In this document: one piece after another, positions 46,405 to 55,113 of the stretch
How positions within the stretch are numbered: position 1 is the first letter of the stretch
How the letters are laid out: every line of letters begins with the position of its first letter
Assembly (NCBI GenBank): GCA_017617395.1
Contig: JAFZWG010000074.1
Coordinates: 30,988 to 94,987 of the forward strand
DNA: 64,000 nt
Direction of reading: 5' to 3'
Source of the DNA: Lachnospiraceae bacterium
GTDB lineage: Bacteria > Bacillota > Clostridia > Lachnospirales > Lachnospiraceae
Translations under genes and position numbers: made by a program
The notes under the pieces: model-generated
Databases searched by the model: none
Told to the model about the DNA's origin: nothing
What the model saw: only the letters and a program-made list of their open reading frames with translations

Positions 46405-46472
46405 TGCACACCTCCGTGAACAATTCACAATCGCGGTCATTGTATCACAACCGCCCGGAAAATTCAACGAGA

Positions 46473-46500
46473 AAAAGGCGGGAGCATCGTCCCGCCTTTT
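46473..46500 (-). terminator. Intrinsic terminator of the acidic repeat protein gene
   Basis: AAAAGGCGGGA and TCCCGCCTTTT pair with a short loop, followed on the minus strand by TTTTTCTC. It lies 26 bases after the stop codon. Confidence 0.85.
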
Positions 46501-46525
46501 GTCGTTTCGTTTGTGCCAATATCGC

Positions 46526-47662
46526 TTAGAACCAGCGTCCGAAGAATCCGGTGCTCTCCTTCGGTTTCTCTTCCGTAACGGTCTCGGCTACGGTGTCGGC
46601 CGCTTCCGCGACGTCCTCGGCAACCTCTGCAACCGCCTCGGCAGCATCCTCCGCTGCGTCTACCGGAATGCTCCAGCTGTCCTCGGGCTCCGCCTCGTCA
46701 ACCGGTGCCGCAGGCTCGTCGGCCGCATCGTCGGAATTGAACAGGAAAGATACCTCGGGCTCCCACTTCTGCTCGTCCGCGGGTGCCGCAATCTCCGGCT
46801 CCTCCTCGGAATCCACAGGGATGGAAATCTCCGGCTCGTCCTCGTCGGAATCCACAGGAATCGCAATGTCGGGCTCGTCGGCGTCAATGTCCTCAACCGG
46901 TGCCTCAATCTCGGGCTCGGCGATCTCAGGCTCGTCCGCTTCTACGTCAGCAATCGGTGCCTCAATCTCGGGCTCGGCGATCTCAGGCTCGTCCGCTTCG
47001 ATGTCCGCTACAGGCGCTTCAATCTCGGGTTCGGCAATCTCGGGTTCGTTCGCAGGCTCCTCTGCCGGAGCGGGTACATTTTCCGAAATCTGCTTGTCGA
47101 GGAGGGCTGCAACCAATTCGTCGTGGAAGCGCTCGCGAAGCTCTGCGATGTAATCAAGAACCGAAACCATGCGCTTCTCGTCAAATGCCTTCAGATACCG
47201 CGCGTACGGGCGCAGTCCGGCAAGGCGATCCAGATCGCGCGCAACCGTAAAGGAATCTTCGTCGCCGAGGATTCCGGCAAGCTTCTCCTGCTCCTCAACG
47301 AGGTACGGGCGGGCAATCTCGTCCGCGCACGACAGCGCTAAGAAGCGCTTGGCTGCCTCGACCTCCTCCTGGTTGTTTAAGAGAATGTCGATCTCGCGAA
47401 GGCTCTTCTCCAGGCTCTCGATCTTTTCGAAGCTGAACTCCTCACCGCTCAAGGACTCGTAGTTGTCCTTGCAGAACGCACTCGCCTGCTCTATCTTGTC
47501 AAGATTCTTCATCACCGTCTCCGCAGCCTCCGGGGCAAAAAATTTCTTCGCGTCAATGCAGTCGGAGATCGTGTAGATGTTCTCCTCGATCTCGCTCATG
47601 CCGTCCCGGATGTCCGCGACCTTGTCCCACATGTTTTCCAGCAATTCCCTCTTGTTTACCAT
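46526..47662 (-). CDS. Cytoplasmic acidic repeat protein of unknown function
   Basis: I do not recognise this 378-residue protein. Residues 1-190 are mainly helical and probably coiled-coil (MWDKVADIRDGMSEIEENIY). Residues 206-262 consist of three near-identical 19-residue units beginning EPEIAEPEIEAP. Degenerate EPxIxxPVDS units follow to about 300. A helical Ala/Glu stretch leads to the conserved-looking end STGFFGRWF. It is extremely acidic, with no signal peptide or membrane helix. The start at 47662 has GAGGAGG upstream. The aromatic C-terminal tip could bind a partner or membrane; this is a guess. Confidence 0.7.
   Translation of the reverse strand: MVNKRELLENMWDKVADIRDGMSEIEENIYTISDCIDAKKFFAPEAAETVMKNLDKIEQASAFCKDNYESLSGEEFSFEKIESLEKSLREIDILLNNQEEVEAAKRFLALSCADEIARPYLVEEQEKLAGILGDEDSFTVARDLDRLAGLRPYARYLKAFDEKRMVSVLDYIAELRERFHDELVAALLDKQISENVPAPAEEPANEPEIAEPEIEAPVADIEADEPEIAEPEIEAPIADVEADEPEIAEPEIEAPVEDIDADEPDIAIPVDSDEDEPEISIPVDSEEEPEIAAPADEQKWEPEVSFLFNSDDAADEPAAPVDEAEPEDSWSIPVDAAEDAAEAVAEVAEDVAEAADTVAETVTEEKPKESTGFFGRWF
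46877..47047 (-). repeat. Three tandem 57-bp in-frame repeats
   Basis: Three head-to-tail 57-bp units encode EPEIAEPEIEAPVADIEAD and two close variants. They differ at few bases, so copy number may vary between strains by slippage. Confidence 0.8.
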
Positions 47663-47712
47663 ACCGTCCTCCTCGAACTTTATTTGCATCGCTTACGCGA
47701 ACATGCACAAAC

Positions 47713-48771
47713 TCATCCCTCGTCGCCGCGCACATAGCGGGCCGAGGCCATCATCGCGGCCAGAACCCCGGGGTAGGCTACCTCGCGTTCTGCCCGTTTC
47801 AAAAGGCAGTAGTCCTTGCCGTTGTCCCAATACAGGCACGGCATCCCGCGCCTATGGGCAAGAGCCACCAGCGCACCGGCATACGCCGCACGCTCCGGAG
47901 CATTGGCGCGTTCCATCGCGCCGAACTCCGTGATCACAACCGGAATTCCGAGCTCCTCTGTTCCGGAATCGATGTCGACAAATGCTCTCTCCAACTCCTC
48001 CTCGCAGAGGCAGTCAAATTCATCCGTCTGCCGCGTCCATGTCGCCGTCCGCGACGTAAACCCGAGCGGCACATAGAGGTGAACGCCCAAAAGCAACCGG
48101 TCCTTCACGGTGTCCTCCGGAAGCCGGAAGCCGCTCAACAGGTACGGGGTCGCCCCGGACGCATACGGCGTCACGATCAGGCATCGTTCGGCATTGTTCC
48201 CGCCGGTTGCACGCACCGTCTCGACGAAGAGTTGATTCCAGTCGTTCACGACCTCCATCTCCTCCTCCGAGGGCATAAACCACTCACACTCCGCGTTCAT
48301 GCACTCGCTGAAGCCCTCGATCAAAAGCTCCTGCGGCTCGTCCTTAAAATACTCCGCGATCTGCGTCCACATCGCTCGCACGCGGGACTCATTTTTCGCA
48401 AAATTCTCCCTCGTCGCGTTGACCCATCCTCCGCCGTAGGAGATCATGTGCCCGCAGTCGTGCTTGCAATCGAGGATGCAGTACATCCCCTCCGCCAGCA
48501 CCATGCGGACCGCGCGCCGCACGCGCTTGAGCCACTCCTCCGCAATCGTGCCGCTCTCGTCCATATGCATGTACCACGTCACGGGAATACGCACCGTGCG
48601 GAATCCCGCCTGCGCCACAAAGCGGACGAAATCGCGCGTGACGATCGGGTTGTCCCACGCCGTCTCCATGCGGACATTGTCAAACCACGTTCCGTGGCAA
48701 TCGTAACTGTTGCCGAGATTCCAACCGATACCGAGCGCTCCGGCAATCTCTGGTGCCGTCTTCGTATCCAT
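47713..48771 (-). CDS. Intracellular GH5-family glycoside hydrolase
   Basis: This 352-residue TIM-barrel protein matches glycoside hydrolase family 5 (endoglucanase/mannanase type). It begins with LGIGWNLGNSYDCHGTWFD and has VRIPVTW (Arg61), GVHLYVP (His231, Tyr233) and VVITEFG with the nucleophile Glu282. The acid/base region reads LLIEGFSECMN. The usual Asn before the catalytic Glu (here Glu156) is a Ser, so activity may be altered. There is no signal peptide, so it acts inside the cell or not at all as a secreted cellulase. The ATG at 48771 has TTTTGGAGGAG upstream. Confidence 0.85.
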   Translation of the reverse strand: MDTKTAPEIAGALGIGWNLGNSYDCHGTWFDNVRMETAWDNPIVTRDFVRFVAQAGFRTVRIPVTWYMHMDESGTIAEEWLKRVRRAVRMVLAEGMYCILDCKHDCGHMISYGGGWVNATRENFAKNESRVRAMWTQIAEYFKDEPQELLIEGFSECMNAECEWFMPSEEEMEVVNDWNQLFVETVRATGGNNAERCLIVTPYASGATPYLLSGFRLPEDTVKDRLLLGVHLYVPLGFTSRTATWTRQTDEFDCLCEEELERAFVDIDSGTEELGIPVVITEFGAMERANAPERAAYAGALVALAHRRGMPCLYWDNGKDYCLLKRAEREVAYPGVLAAMMASARYVRGDEG

Positions 48772-48788
48772 GGTCTCCTCCAAAAGGC

Positions 48789-49484
48789 TTACGCCTCTTT
48801 CGCTGCGATGTCCGGGATCTCCGCAAGCGAGTCCGCGCGGGCATACAGCATGCTCCGAATCTCCTCATCCGGCTCTGTCTGGTCGGGAATCATCACGACC
48901 CGACATCCGGCCTCATACGCACTTTTTACGCCGTTTGGCGCATCCTCGACTGCGATGCACGCCTCGGGCGGAAGCCCGAGTTCGCGGCACGCATAGAGGT
49001 AAATGTCCGGCGCCGGCTTTCCCTGCGACACCATCGTCGCGCTGATGATCGTCGGGATCAATCCGCTAAGCCCCGCCAGCTTCAGATACCGGTTCGTCCG
49101 CTCCGGGTCGGTCGCCGTCGCAATGGCCACCGTGATGCCTCTTTTGTGAAGCTCGGTGAGCGCCTCCTTCGCGTGCAGCTTCGCCGCAACGCCCTCTCTT
49201 GCGATGTGCTCCTCGATCAGTTTCCCGCGATATGCGCGAACCGCCGGATAATCAAAATCCTCGCCGAACCACGCACGGAACTGCGCCGGCGCAAACGGCC
49301 TTCCCAGCGAGCGGAGCATCAATGCCCGCTCGTCCGAGAGCTCGTAACCGAAGTGTGCAAGCGCCTCCGGCCAATATCTGCGGTACAGCTTCTCGGTGTC
49401 GATCAGCGTACCGTCCAGGTCAAAGATTACGGCGTGACAAGGGGACAGTTCTTTTGTCACCTTGCCATCTATGTTGCCGCTCAA
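48789..49484 (-). CDS. HAD-family phosphatase/phosphomutase (beta-PGM-like)
   Basis: This 231-residue HAD hydrolase has motif I FDLDGTLIDTE, motif II ATATDPERT, motif III at GKPAPDIYL and motif IV VEDAPNGVKSA, the pattern of beta-phosphoglucomutase-like proteins. Substrate is unknown, probably a sugar phosphate. The start seems to be TTG at 49484, overlapping the aldo/keto reductase stop (TTGA). Residues 9-17 (VTKELSPCH) are encoded exactly by a 27-bp palindromic element, giving an N-terminal extension unlike the family. Confidence 0.85.
   Translation of the reverse strand: MSGNIDGKVTKELSPCHAVIFDLDGTLIDTEKLYRRYWPEALAHFGYELSDERALMLRSLGRPFAPAQFRAWFGEDFDYPAVRAYRGKLIEEHIAREGVAAKLHAKEALTELHKRGITVAIATATDPERTNRYLKLAGLSGLIPTIISATMVSQGKPAPDIYLYACRELGLPPEACIAVEDAPNGVKSAYEAGCRVVMIPDQTEPDEEIRSMLYARADSLAEIPDIAAKEA
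49434..49460 (-). repeat. REP-like 27-bp palindromic element inside the HAD gene
   Basis: On the minus strand the element has ends GTGACAA and TTGTCAC around AAGAACTGTCCCC. It shares GTGACAA, AGAAC(T/C)GTCCCC and TGTCAC with the element at 63949-63979. It is a multiple of three in length and in frame. Confidence 0.65.
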
Positions 49485-50608
49485 CGTGCCGCCTCGTCAA
49501 GTTCCGCCTGCAGTGCCGCGAGGTTCTCGCGGATGGAAAGATGCTGCGGGCAGGCCGCCTCACAGGCACCGCACTCCACGCAGTTCTTTGCCTTCGCGGA
49601 ATCGTCGAGACGATCCCAGTTCCACTTCATGTTGCCGACGTTGCCGTACATTCCGAACTGGTTCCAGATAGAGAAGTTGCGCGGGATATCGACGCCGTTC
49701 GGGCAAGGCATACAATACCGGCAGCCCGTGCAGCCGTTGTGAACGCGTGCGCGGATGCGCGCCGCGGTCTCCTCGACCGCCTTCTCCTCCTCCGCCGTCA
49801 ACGGCTCATAGTTGACGAACGTATTGAGGTTGTCCGCAACCTGATCTTCGGCGGACATACCGCTCAAAATGACCTTGATAATCGGACGGCTCGCCACGAA
49901 GCGAAGCGCCCAGGATGCCGCGGAAGCGTTCGGACGGATGGCGCGCAAAGGCTCCATTACCTCGTCCGGCAGCGTCGCAAGCGTACCGCCCTTGATGGGT
50001 TCCATAATTACCAAAGGAATTCCCTTCTCGGTCGCCAGCGCAACGCCCTTGTCTCCGGCCTGCTCATCGCGGTCCATGTAGTTATACTGAATCTGACAGA
50101 AATCCCAGTCACGGTAGTTGATGATCTCCACGAACGACTCGAAGCGGTCGTGGAAGGAAAATCCGAGGTTGCGGATCTTGCCCTGTGCCTTCATCTCGGC
50201 AAGGTACTCCGGAACACCGTAGGACACCATCTCGCGGAAACGGTTGATGTCGAGCGCGTGCAGGAGGTAGTAATCCACATAGTCAACCTGCAGACGCTCC
50301 AGCTGATACGCGAACAGACGCTTCGCGTCGTCGAGGCTGTGAACCTCCCAGCACGGAAGCTTCGTCGCCAGGTGGAACGTGCTGCGGTCGTATTTTTTCA
50401 AGATCTCGCCGAGCACCGGCTCCGCCTCACCGCCGTGGTAAGGATATGCTACGTCATAGTATGTGACGCCCGCCTTGTAAGCCATGTCGATCATCTTTGC
50501 CGAGCGCTCTTTGTCGATCTTACCGTCCTTTGTGGGAAACCGCATGCAGCCGAAACCAAGCAGTGAATTCTCGGTTCCCGTCGTCTCCATGATTCTTTTT
50601 TCCATCAT
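49481..50608 (-). CDS. Aldo/keto reductase with C-terminal 4Fe-4S domain
   Basis: This 375-residue protein has an N-terminal aldo/keto reductase barrel (LGFGCMRFPTKDGKID, GVTYYDVAYPYHGGEAE, FHLATKLP) and a C-terminal ferredoxin-like region. The two cysteine clusters are CTGCRYCMPCPNGVDI and CVECGACEAACPQH. Such fusions are common in anaerobes and may take electrons from ferredoxin or NAD(P)H; substrate is unknown. ATGATG at 50608/50605 follows AAAGGGG. It is coupled to the HAD gene downstream. Confidence 0.92.
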   Translation of the reverse strand: MMEKRIMETTGTENSLLGFGCMRFPTKDGKIDKERSAKMIDMAYKAGVTYYDVAYPYHGGEAEPVLGEILKKYDRSTFHLATKLPCWEVHSLDDAKRLFAYQLERLQVDYVDYYLLHALDINRFREMVSYGVPEYLAEMKAQGKIRNLGFSFHDRFESFVEIINYRDWDFCQIQYNYMDRDEQAGDKGVALATEKGIPLVIMEPIKGGTLATLPDEVMEPLRAIRPNASAASWALRFVASRPIIKVILSGMSAEDQVADNLNTFVNYEPLTAEEEKAVEETAARIRARVHNGCTGCRYCMPCPNGVDIPRNFSIWNQFGMYGNVGNMKWNWDRLDDSAKAKNCVECGACEAACPQHLSIRENLAALQAELDEAAR

Positions 50609-50641
50609 ACTTTTACCCCTTTTACCGATTCCCCGTTCGCA

Positions 50642-52432
50642 TCAGGTGATCGGTTCGAAGTCCGCCGCACCGTGCTTGCAAAGCGGGCAGACGATATCGT
50701 CCGGCAGCTCATCACCTTCATAGACGTAACCGCACACCTTGCACACATACCCCTTCTTGCCCTCGGTCTGCGGCTTCGGCTTCACGTTGTTCTGATAATA
50801 CGTGTAAGTCATCGTCTCGCGGTCCGAAAGAACGCGGCACTCCGTGACGGAGCACACAAACATTCCGTGGGTATCCAGATCAAGGTACTGCTCCACCTTC
50901 AGGGACAGGAACGCATTCACATACTGCGGCAGAACGACGAGACCATTTTCCGACTTCATCGTCTCAACGCCCTCGAACTTGTCGATGTTGCGGCCGCTGC
51001 GGAATCCGTAATTCTCGAACACCGAGAACGGCGCGTCCACCGAGAGGCAGTTGACGTTCATGATGCCCGTCTGCTGCGCCACATGGTGCGAATAATTCTG
51101 CTTGTTAATGCACACAGCAACCCGGTTCGGCGAGCTCGTCACCTGGGTTACCGTGTTGATGATCATACCGTTGTCGCGCTTGCCGTCGTTTGTCGTGAGG
51201 ACGTACAGGCCGTAGCCGATGCGGAACAGAGCGCTTAAATCGTTCTTCTTCTCCTCACCGTCCATGCGCATCGCAAGGTACTCCTGGCACATCTCGCGCG
51301 CCAGGTCGTCCACCTGCTGCTTCGACTCGTCATTCAGAGCCGAGATGATCTTCACGGTCGTGTCGGCGAAGACGATGTTTTTGCTGTTTTCAAACATCGA
51401 GCGGATCGTCTTGGCAGCCTGCGGCGCCCAGGAACCGTTCTCGATGATACCGATCTTGCGGTTGCGGAACCCGCGCTCCGTCAGGTGCTCGATGAACTCG
51501 CGCATGAAGGGGAAAATGTCCGCATTGTACGTCGTGGTGGCGAGCACCAGTTTGCTGTAGCGGAACGCATCCTCCACCGCCTCTGCCATGTCGCAGCGGG
51601 CGAGGTCGTTGACCGCCACCTTCGGCGCGCCGTACTCGCGGAGCTTGTCCGCTAAAAGCAAAGCAGCCTGCTTCGTGTTGCCGTACACGGACGTGTAGCA
51701 CACGACGATGCCATCGGTCTCCGGCGTGTACGAAGACCAGGTGTCGTACAGCCCGATGTAGTAACCGAGGTTCTCCGTGAGCACCGGTCCGTGAAGCGGG
51801 CAGATCGTCCGGATATCCAGCGTTGCCGCCTTCTTCAACACATTCTGCACCTGCACGCCGTATTTGCCGACGATGCCGAAGTAATAGCGGCGAGCTTCGC
51901 AGGCCCAGTCCTCCTCGACGTCGAGGGCACCGAATTTGCCGAAGCCGTCCGCGGAAAATAACACCTTGTCGCAGGCATCATACGTCATCATAACCTCCGG
52001 CCAGTGAACCATCGGCGCCGCGACGAACGTGAGCGTGTGTCGGCCAAGCGAAAGCGTGTCGCCATCGCCGATCACGATCCTGCGGTCCTCAAAGTCCTTG
52101 CCGAAGAAGTTCTTCATCATCGTAAACGCCTTCGAGGAGGAAACCACCGTAGCCTCCGGGTAGGTGTTTAAGAAATTCACGACATTGGCCGAGTGGTCCG
52201 GCTCCATGTGCTGAACCACAAGGTAGTCCGGCTTTCTGCCCGCGAGGGCGCCGGCCACGTTATCGAGCCATTCGTGCGTAAAATTCCGATCAACCGTGTC
52301 CATGACCGCGATCTTCTCGTCCAGGATGACATACGAGTTGTACGCCATACCGTTGGGCACATCGTACTGCCCCTCGAAGAGATCCACCTTGTGGTCGTTC
52401 ACGCCGACATAAAGAATGTCTTTCGTAATCAT
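50642..52432 (-). CDS. Flavodiiron protein fused to flavin reductase and rubredoxin
   Basis: This 596-residue protein reduces O2 or NO to harmless products in anaerobes. Domain 1 (1-240) is the diiron lactamase fold with ligands His75, Glu77, Asp79, His80 (HMEPDH), His143, Asp162 and His214. Domain 2 (242-385) is a flavodoxin (YTSVYGNTKQAA). Domain 3 (about 395-545) is an FMN-binding flavin reductase (GMIINTVTQVTSSPNRVAVC). Domain 4 is a rubredoxin (CKVCGYVY, CPLCK). It looks like Moorella FprA and Hrb joined in one chain. ATG 52432 has TTGGAGGA upstream. Confidence 0.94.
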   Translation of the reverse strand: MITKDILYVGVNDHKVDLFEGQYDVPNGMAYNSYVILDEKIAVMDTVDRNFTHEWLDNVAGALAGRKPDYLVVQHMEPDHSANVVNFLNTYPEATVVSSSKAFTMMKNFFGKDFEDRRIVIGDGDTLSLGRHTLTFVAAPMVHWPEVMMTYDACDKVLFSADGFGKFGALDVEEDWACEARRYYFGIVGKYGVQVQNVLKKAATLDIRTICPLHGPVLTENLGYYIGLYDTWSSYTPETDGIVVCYTSVYGNTKQAALLLADKLREYGAPKVAVNDLARCDMAEAVEDAFRYSKLVLATTTYNADIFPFMREFIEHLTERGFRNRKIGIIENGSWAPQAAKTIRSMFENSKNIVFADTTVKIISALNDESKQQVDDLAREMCQEYLAMRMDGEEKKNDLSALFRIGYGLYVLTTNDGKRDNGMIINTVTQVTSSPNRVAVCINKQNYSHHVAQQTGIMNVNCLSVDAPFSVFENYGFRSGRNIDKFEGVETMKSENGLVVLPQYVNAFLSLKVEQYLDLDTHGMFVCSVTECRVLSDRETMTYTYYQNNVKPKPQTEGKKGYVCKVCGYVYEGDELPDDIVCPLCKHGAADFEPIT

Positions 52433-52486
52433 GTAATCCTCCAATACGCAACAATATTCTGACGCATCAAAACGAGGCGAATCCGA

Positions 52487-52798
52487 TTACAGATCCGCAA
52501 GAATCTCCTCGAGCTTGCCCTTGCTCACCGCGCCGATCTGACGCTTGATGATATCTCCGCCGCGGAACAACAAAAGCGTCGGAATGTTCATCACCTTATA
52601 CTTCTGTGCCAGGTCGGGCTCGTCGTCCACGTTCACCTTCACAACGCGAAGCTCGGCGTGCTCCTTTGCAATCTCCTCCACAATCGGACCCATCATGCGG
52701 CACGGACCGCACCACGATGCCCAGAAGTCCGCCAGAACGGGCACTTCGCCCGCGATCAACCGTTCAAATTCCGCCTTGTTTACATTCAAATTCTCCAT
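52487..52798 (-). CDS. trxA: Thioredoxin
   Basis: This 103-residue protein is a standard thioredoxin. The active site is WCGPC with Cys30 and Cys33, followed by the typical MNIPTLLLF with the cis-proline. It reduces disulfides in the cytoplasm. I chose ATG 52798 with AAAGGAGAG upstream. It lies 54 bases before the flavodiiron gene, suggesting a shared oxidative-defence unit. No thioredoxin reductase is in the window. Confidence 0.96.
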   Translation of the reverse strand: MENLNVNKAEFERLIAGEVPVLADFWASWCGPCRMMGPIVEEIAKEHAELRVVKVNVDDEPDLAQKYKVMNIPTLLLFRGGDIIKRQIGAVSKGKLEEILADL

Positions 52799-52896
52799 TT
52801 CTCTCCTTTCCGCCCCGCAGCATTTTTGCGGGCCGCTGCAATACCGTCGCACAAGCGTCGAAAACCACCAGGGCGCAGTACTCCGACACTACTATG

Positions 52897-52925
52897 ATGA
52901 TACCATAACGGCAGGGGAAAGGCAA
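52897..52925 (-). promoter_or_regulatory. Promoter of trxA and the flavodiiron gene
   Basis: On the minus strand TTGCCT (52925-52920), 17 bases, TATCAT (52902-52897), with TGG giving an extended -10. A hairpin CCCGCA/TGCGGG lies in the leader near 52815-52833. Confidence 0.6.
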
Positions 52926-52995
52926 CGGGATTTTTCGATGCAAAACAGCGCGTCAAATGCTGACAAATCCCATTCTTTTTCACGATAAAACATGC

Positions 52996-53001
52996 TACAA
53001 T
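52996..53001 (+). promoter_or_regulatory. Extended -10 of the GH120 gene
   Basis: TGCTACAAT on the plus strand is a good extended -10, 64 bases before the ATG. The -35 position reads TTCTTT, a weak match. It is divergent from the trxA promoter about 70 bases away. Confidence 0.45.
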
Positions 53002-53064
53002 GGACGGAACAAAGCGGTCCGGCGACAACCGTCCCGGCACCCCGGAATGAGGAGGAAACAACCC

Positions 53065-55089
53065 ATGATTTATTACGTCGATGCGGCGGCCGGCAGAGAA
53101 GGCAACGGCAGCCGTCAGATGCCCTTTAAGAAGATCAACGACGCCGCCGCGGTGGCGCGTCCCGGAGACGAGGTCATCGTCGCGCCGGGCATTTATCGCG
53201 AGTACGTGAACCCGCGCTTCGCGGGCACGGAGGCGGCACGCATCACCTACCGCTCGGAGAAGCCTCTTGCGGCGCACATCACCGGCGCCGAGGTGCTGAC
53301 CGGCTGGAAGCCCTACGAGGGCACGGTCTGGATTGCCCGTGTGAACAACGGCGTCTTCGGAAACTACAACCCCTACACGACGCGCGTCTACGGTGACTGG
53401 TACTTCGGTTCCGCGATCCGTCACACCGGCTGCGTGTACGTAAACGACCGCGCTCTCTACGAGGCGGAATCGCTTGCGGACTGCATCAAGGCCGAGGTGT
53501 ACAAGCCCTCGTGGAAGCCGGAGGAGTCCGTGTACCAGTGGTACGCCGAGCAGGATGGCGACGAGACCGTGATCTACGCGAATTTTCAGGAGATCGACCC
53601 CAATAAAGAGACCGTCGAGATCAACGTCCGCCGCAACTGCTTCTTCCCCTCGGAGACCGGCATCGGCTATATCACATTTGCCGGCTTCACCGTCTCGAAG
53701 GCGGCGACAACGTGGGCTCCGCCTGCGGCGTTCCAGGACGGCATGATCGGCCCGCACTGGTCGAAGGGCTGGATCATCGAGGACTGCGAGGTGTACAACA
53801 GCAAGTGCTGCGGTATCTCCCTGGGCAAGTACTACGATGAGGAAAATGACCACTACTTCACCTACAAGCGCGTCAAGAGCCCCACGCAGATGGAGCGCGA
53901 CGCCGTGTGCCGCGGCCAGTACCACGGATGGCTCAAGGAGAAGGTCGGCAGCCACATCGTGCGCCGCTGCCACATCCACCACTGCGAGCAGGCCGGCATC
54001 GTCGGCCGCATGGGCTGCGTCTTCAGCCTGATCGAGGACAACCACATTCATCACATCAACAATATGCAGGAGCTCGGCGGCGCCGAGATCTCCGGCATCA
54101 AATTCCACGCCGCGATTGACGTCGTCTTCCGCCGCAACCACATCCACCACTCCACGATGGGCATCTGGTGCGACTGGCAGGCGCAGGGCACGCGCATTAC
54201 GCAGAATTTCCTGCATGACAACCACGCGCCCGAGGGCACGCCTCGCGCCGCAGGCTCGATGATGGCGCAGGACATCTTCGTCGAGGTCGGCCACGGCCCG
54301 ACGCTCATTGACAACAACATTCTGCTCTCCCGCGCGGGCATCCGCATCGCGACCGAGGGCATCGCCTGCGTTCACAACCTGATCGCCGGCTCGTTCACCT
54401 CCGTCGGCGGCGGCACGGACAACATCGTAAACGGCAAAAACCAGCCTCGCTACACGCCGTACCACATCCGCCACCGCACCGAGGTCGCGGGCTTCATGAG
54501 CATTTTGCACGGCGACAACCGCTTCTACAACAACATTTTCCTTCAGATGTATCGCGCGGACGACGATGACGAGAAGGTTCGTCTCGGCTACGAGCGCGGT
54601 GACAACACGACCGTCGGAACGGCCATCTTCAACGGCTATCCGACGTACGAGGAGTGGATCAACTGGTTCGAACTCGACCAGCCCGCGAACATGGGGAAAA
54701 TGGCGCAGTATCATTTTGCGCACCTGCCCGTATGGAGCCGCGGCAACGCCTACTTGGGCGGCGCAAAGGCCTGGGAGCACGAGACCGATTACTTCACGGA
54801 CGAGGCCGCAGGCAAGAAGCCGTACGTCCGCCTCGTTGAGAAAGACGGCGAATACACGCTCGAGACGAACGTCTACGACATCATCGGCGAGTTCCGCGAT
54901 GCCATCGTGGACAGCGATACCCTGGGCTGTGCGTTTGAGCCCGAGCAGCGCTTCGAGGATCCCGACGGAACCGCGATCGTCTTCGACACCGATATCCTCG
55001 GCAATCACCGCGGTGTCTCCGCTCTGCCCGGTCCGTTCGCGGACGGCAAGGCGACCGTGACGATGCCAAAGGACATCGACTTGATCTGA
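53065..55089 (+). CDS. GH120-type beta-xylosidase (right-handed beta-helix), intracellular
   Basis: This 674-residue beta-helix protein resembles, from memory, the GH120 beta-xylosidase XylC of Thermoanaerobacterium. Shared stretches include NPYTTRVYGDW, VEINVRRNCFFPSETGI, WAPPAAFQDGMIGPHWSKGW and the DWQAQGTR/DIFVEVGHGP pair. By that comparison Asp370 would be the nucleophile and Glu407 the acid/base. They are 37 residues apart, with an insert of about 14 residues rich in Pro, Gly and Met. No signal peptide is present, so it would split imported xylo-oligosaccharides. ATG 53065 has GAGGAGGAAA upstream. It is the only plus-strand gene in the first 60 kb. Confidence 0.85.
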   Translation: MIYYVDAAAGREGNGSRQMPFKKINDAAAVARPGDEVIVAPGIYREYVNPRFAGTEAARITYRSEKPLAAHITGAEVLTGWKPYEGTVWIARVNNGVFGNYNPYTTRVYGDWYFGSAIRHTGCVYVNDRALYEAESLADCIKAEVYKPSWKPEESVYQWYAEQDGDETVIYANFQEIDPNKETVEINVRRNCFFPSETGIGYITFAGFTVSKAATTWAPPAAFQDGMIGPHWSKGWIIEDCEVYNSKCCGISLGKYYDEENDHYFTYKRVKSPTQMERDAVCRGQYHGWLKEKVGSHIVRRCHIHHCEQAGIVGRMGCVFSLIEDNHIHHINNMQELGGAEISGIKFHAAIDVVFRRNHIHHSTMGIWCDWQAQGTRITQNFLHDNHAPEGTPRAAGSMMAQDIFVEVGHGPTLIDNNILLSRAGIRIATEGIACVHNLIAGSFTSVGGGTDNIVNGKNQPRYTPYHIRHRTEVAGFMSILHGDNRFYNNIFLQMYRADDDDEKVRLGYERGDNTTVGTAIFNGYPTYEEWINWFELDQPANMGKMAQYHFAHLPVWSRGNAYLGGAKAWEHETDYFTDEAAGKKPYVRLVEKDGEYTLETNVYDIIGEFRDAIVDSDTLGCAFEPEQRFEDPDGTAIVFDTDILGNHRGVSALPGPFADGKATVTMPKDIDLI

Positions 55090-55113
55090 TCCGCCTGATT
55101 GCAAGTAAAAAAC

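Noticed and set aside
46877-47047. 57-bp repeats as a CRISPR-like or intergenic tandem array
   Set aside because: They are in frame inside a gene with a good ribosome site and encode a regular acidic peptide repeat.
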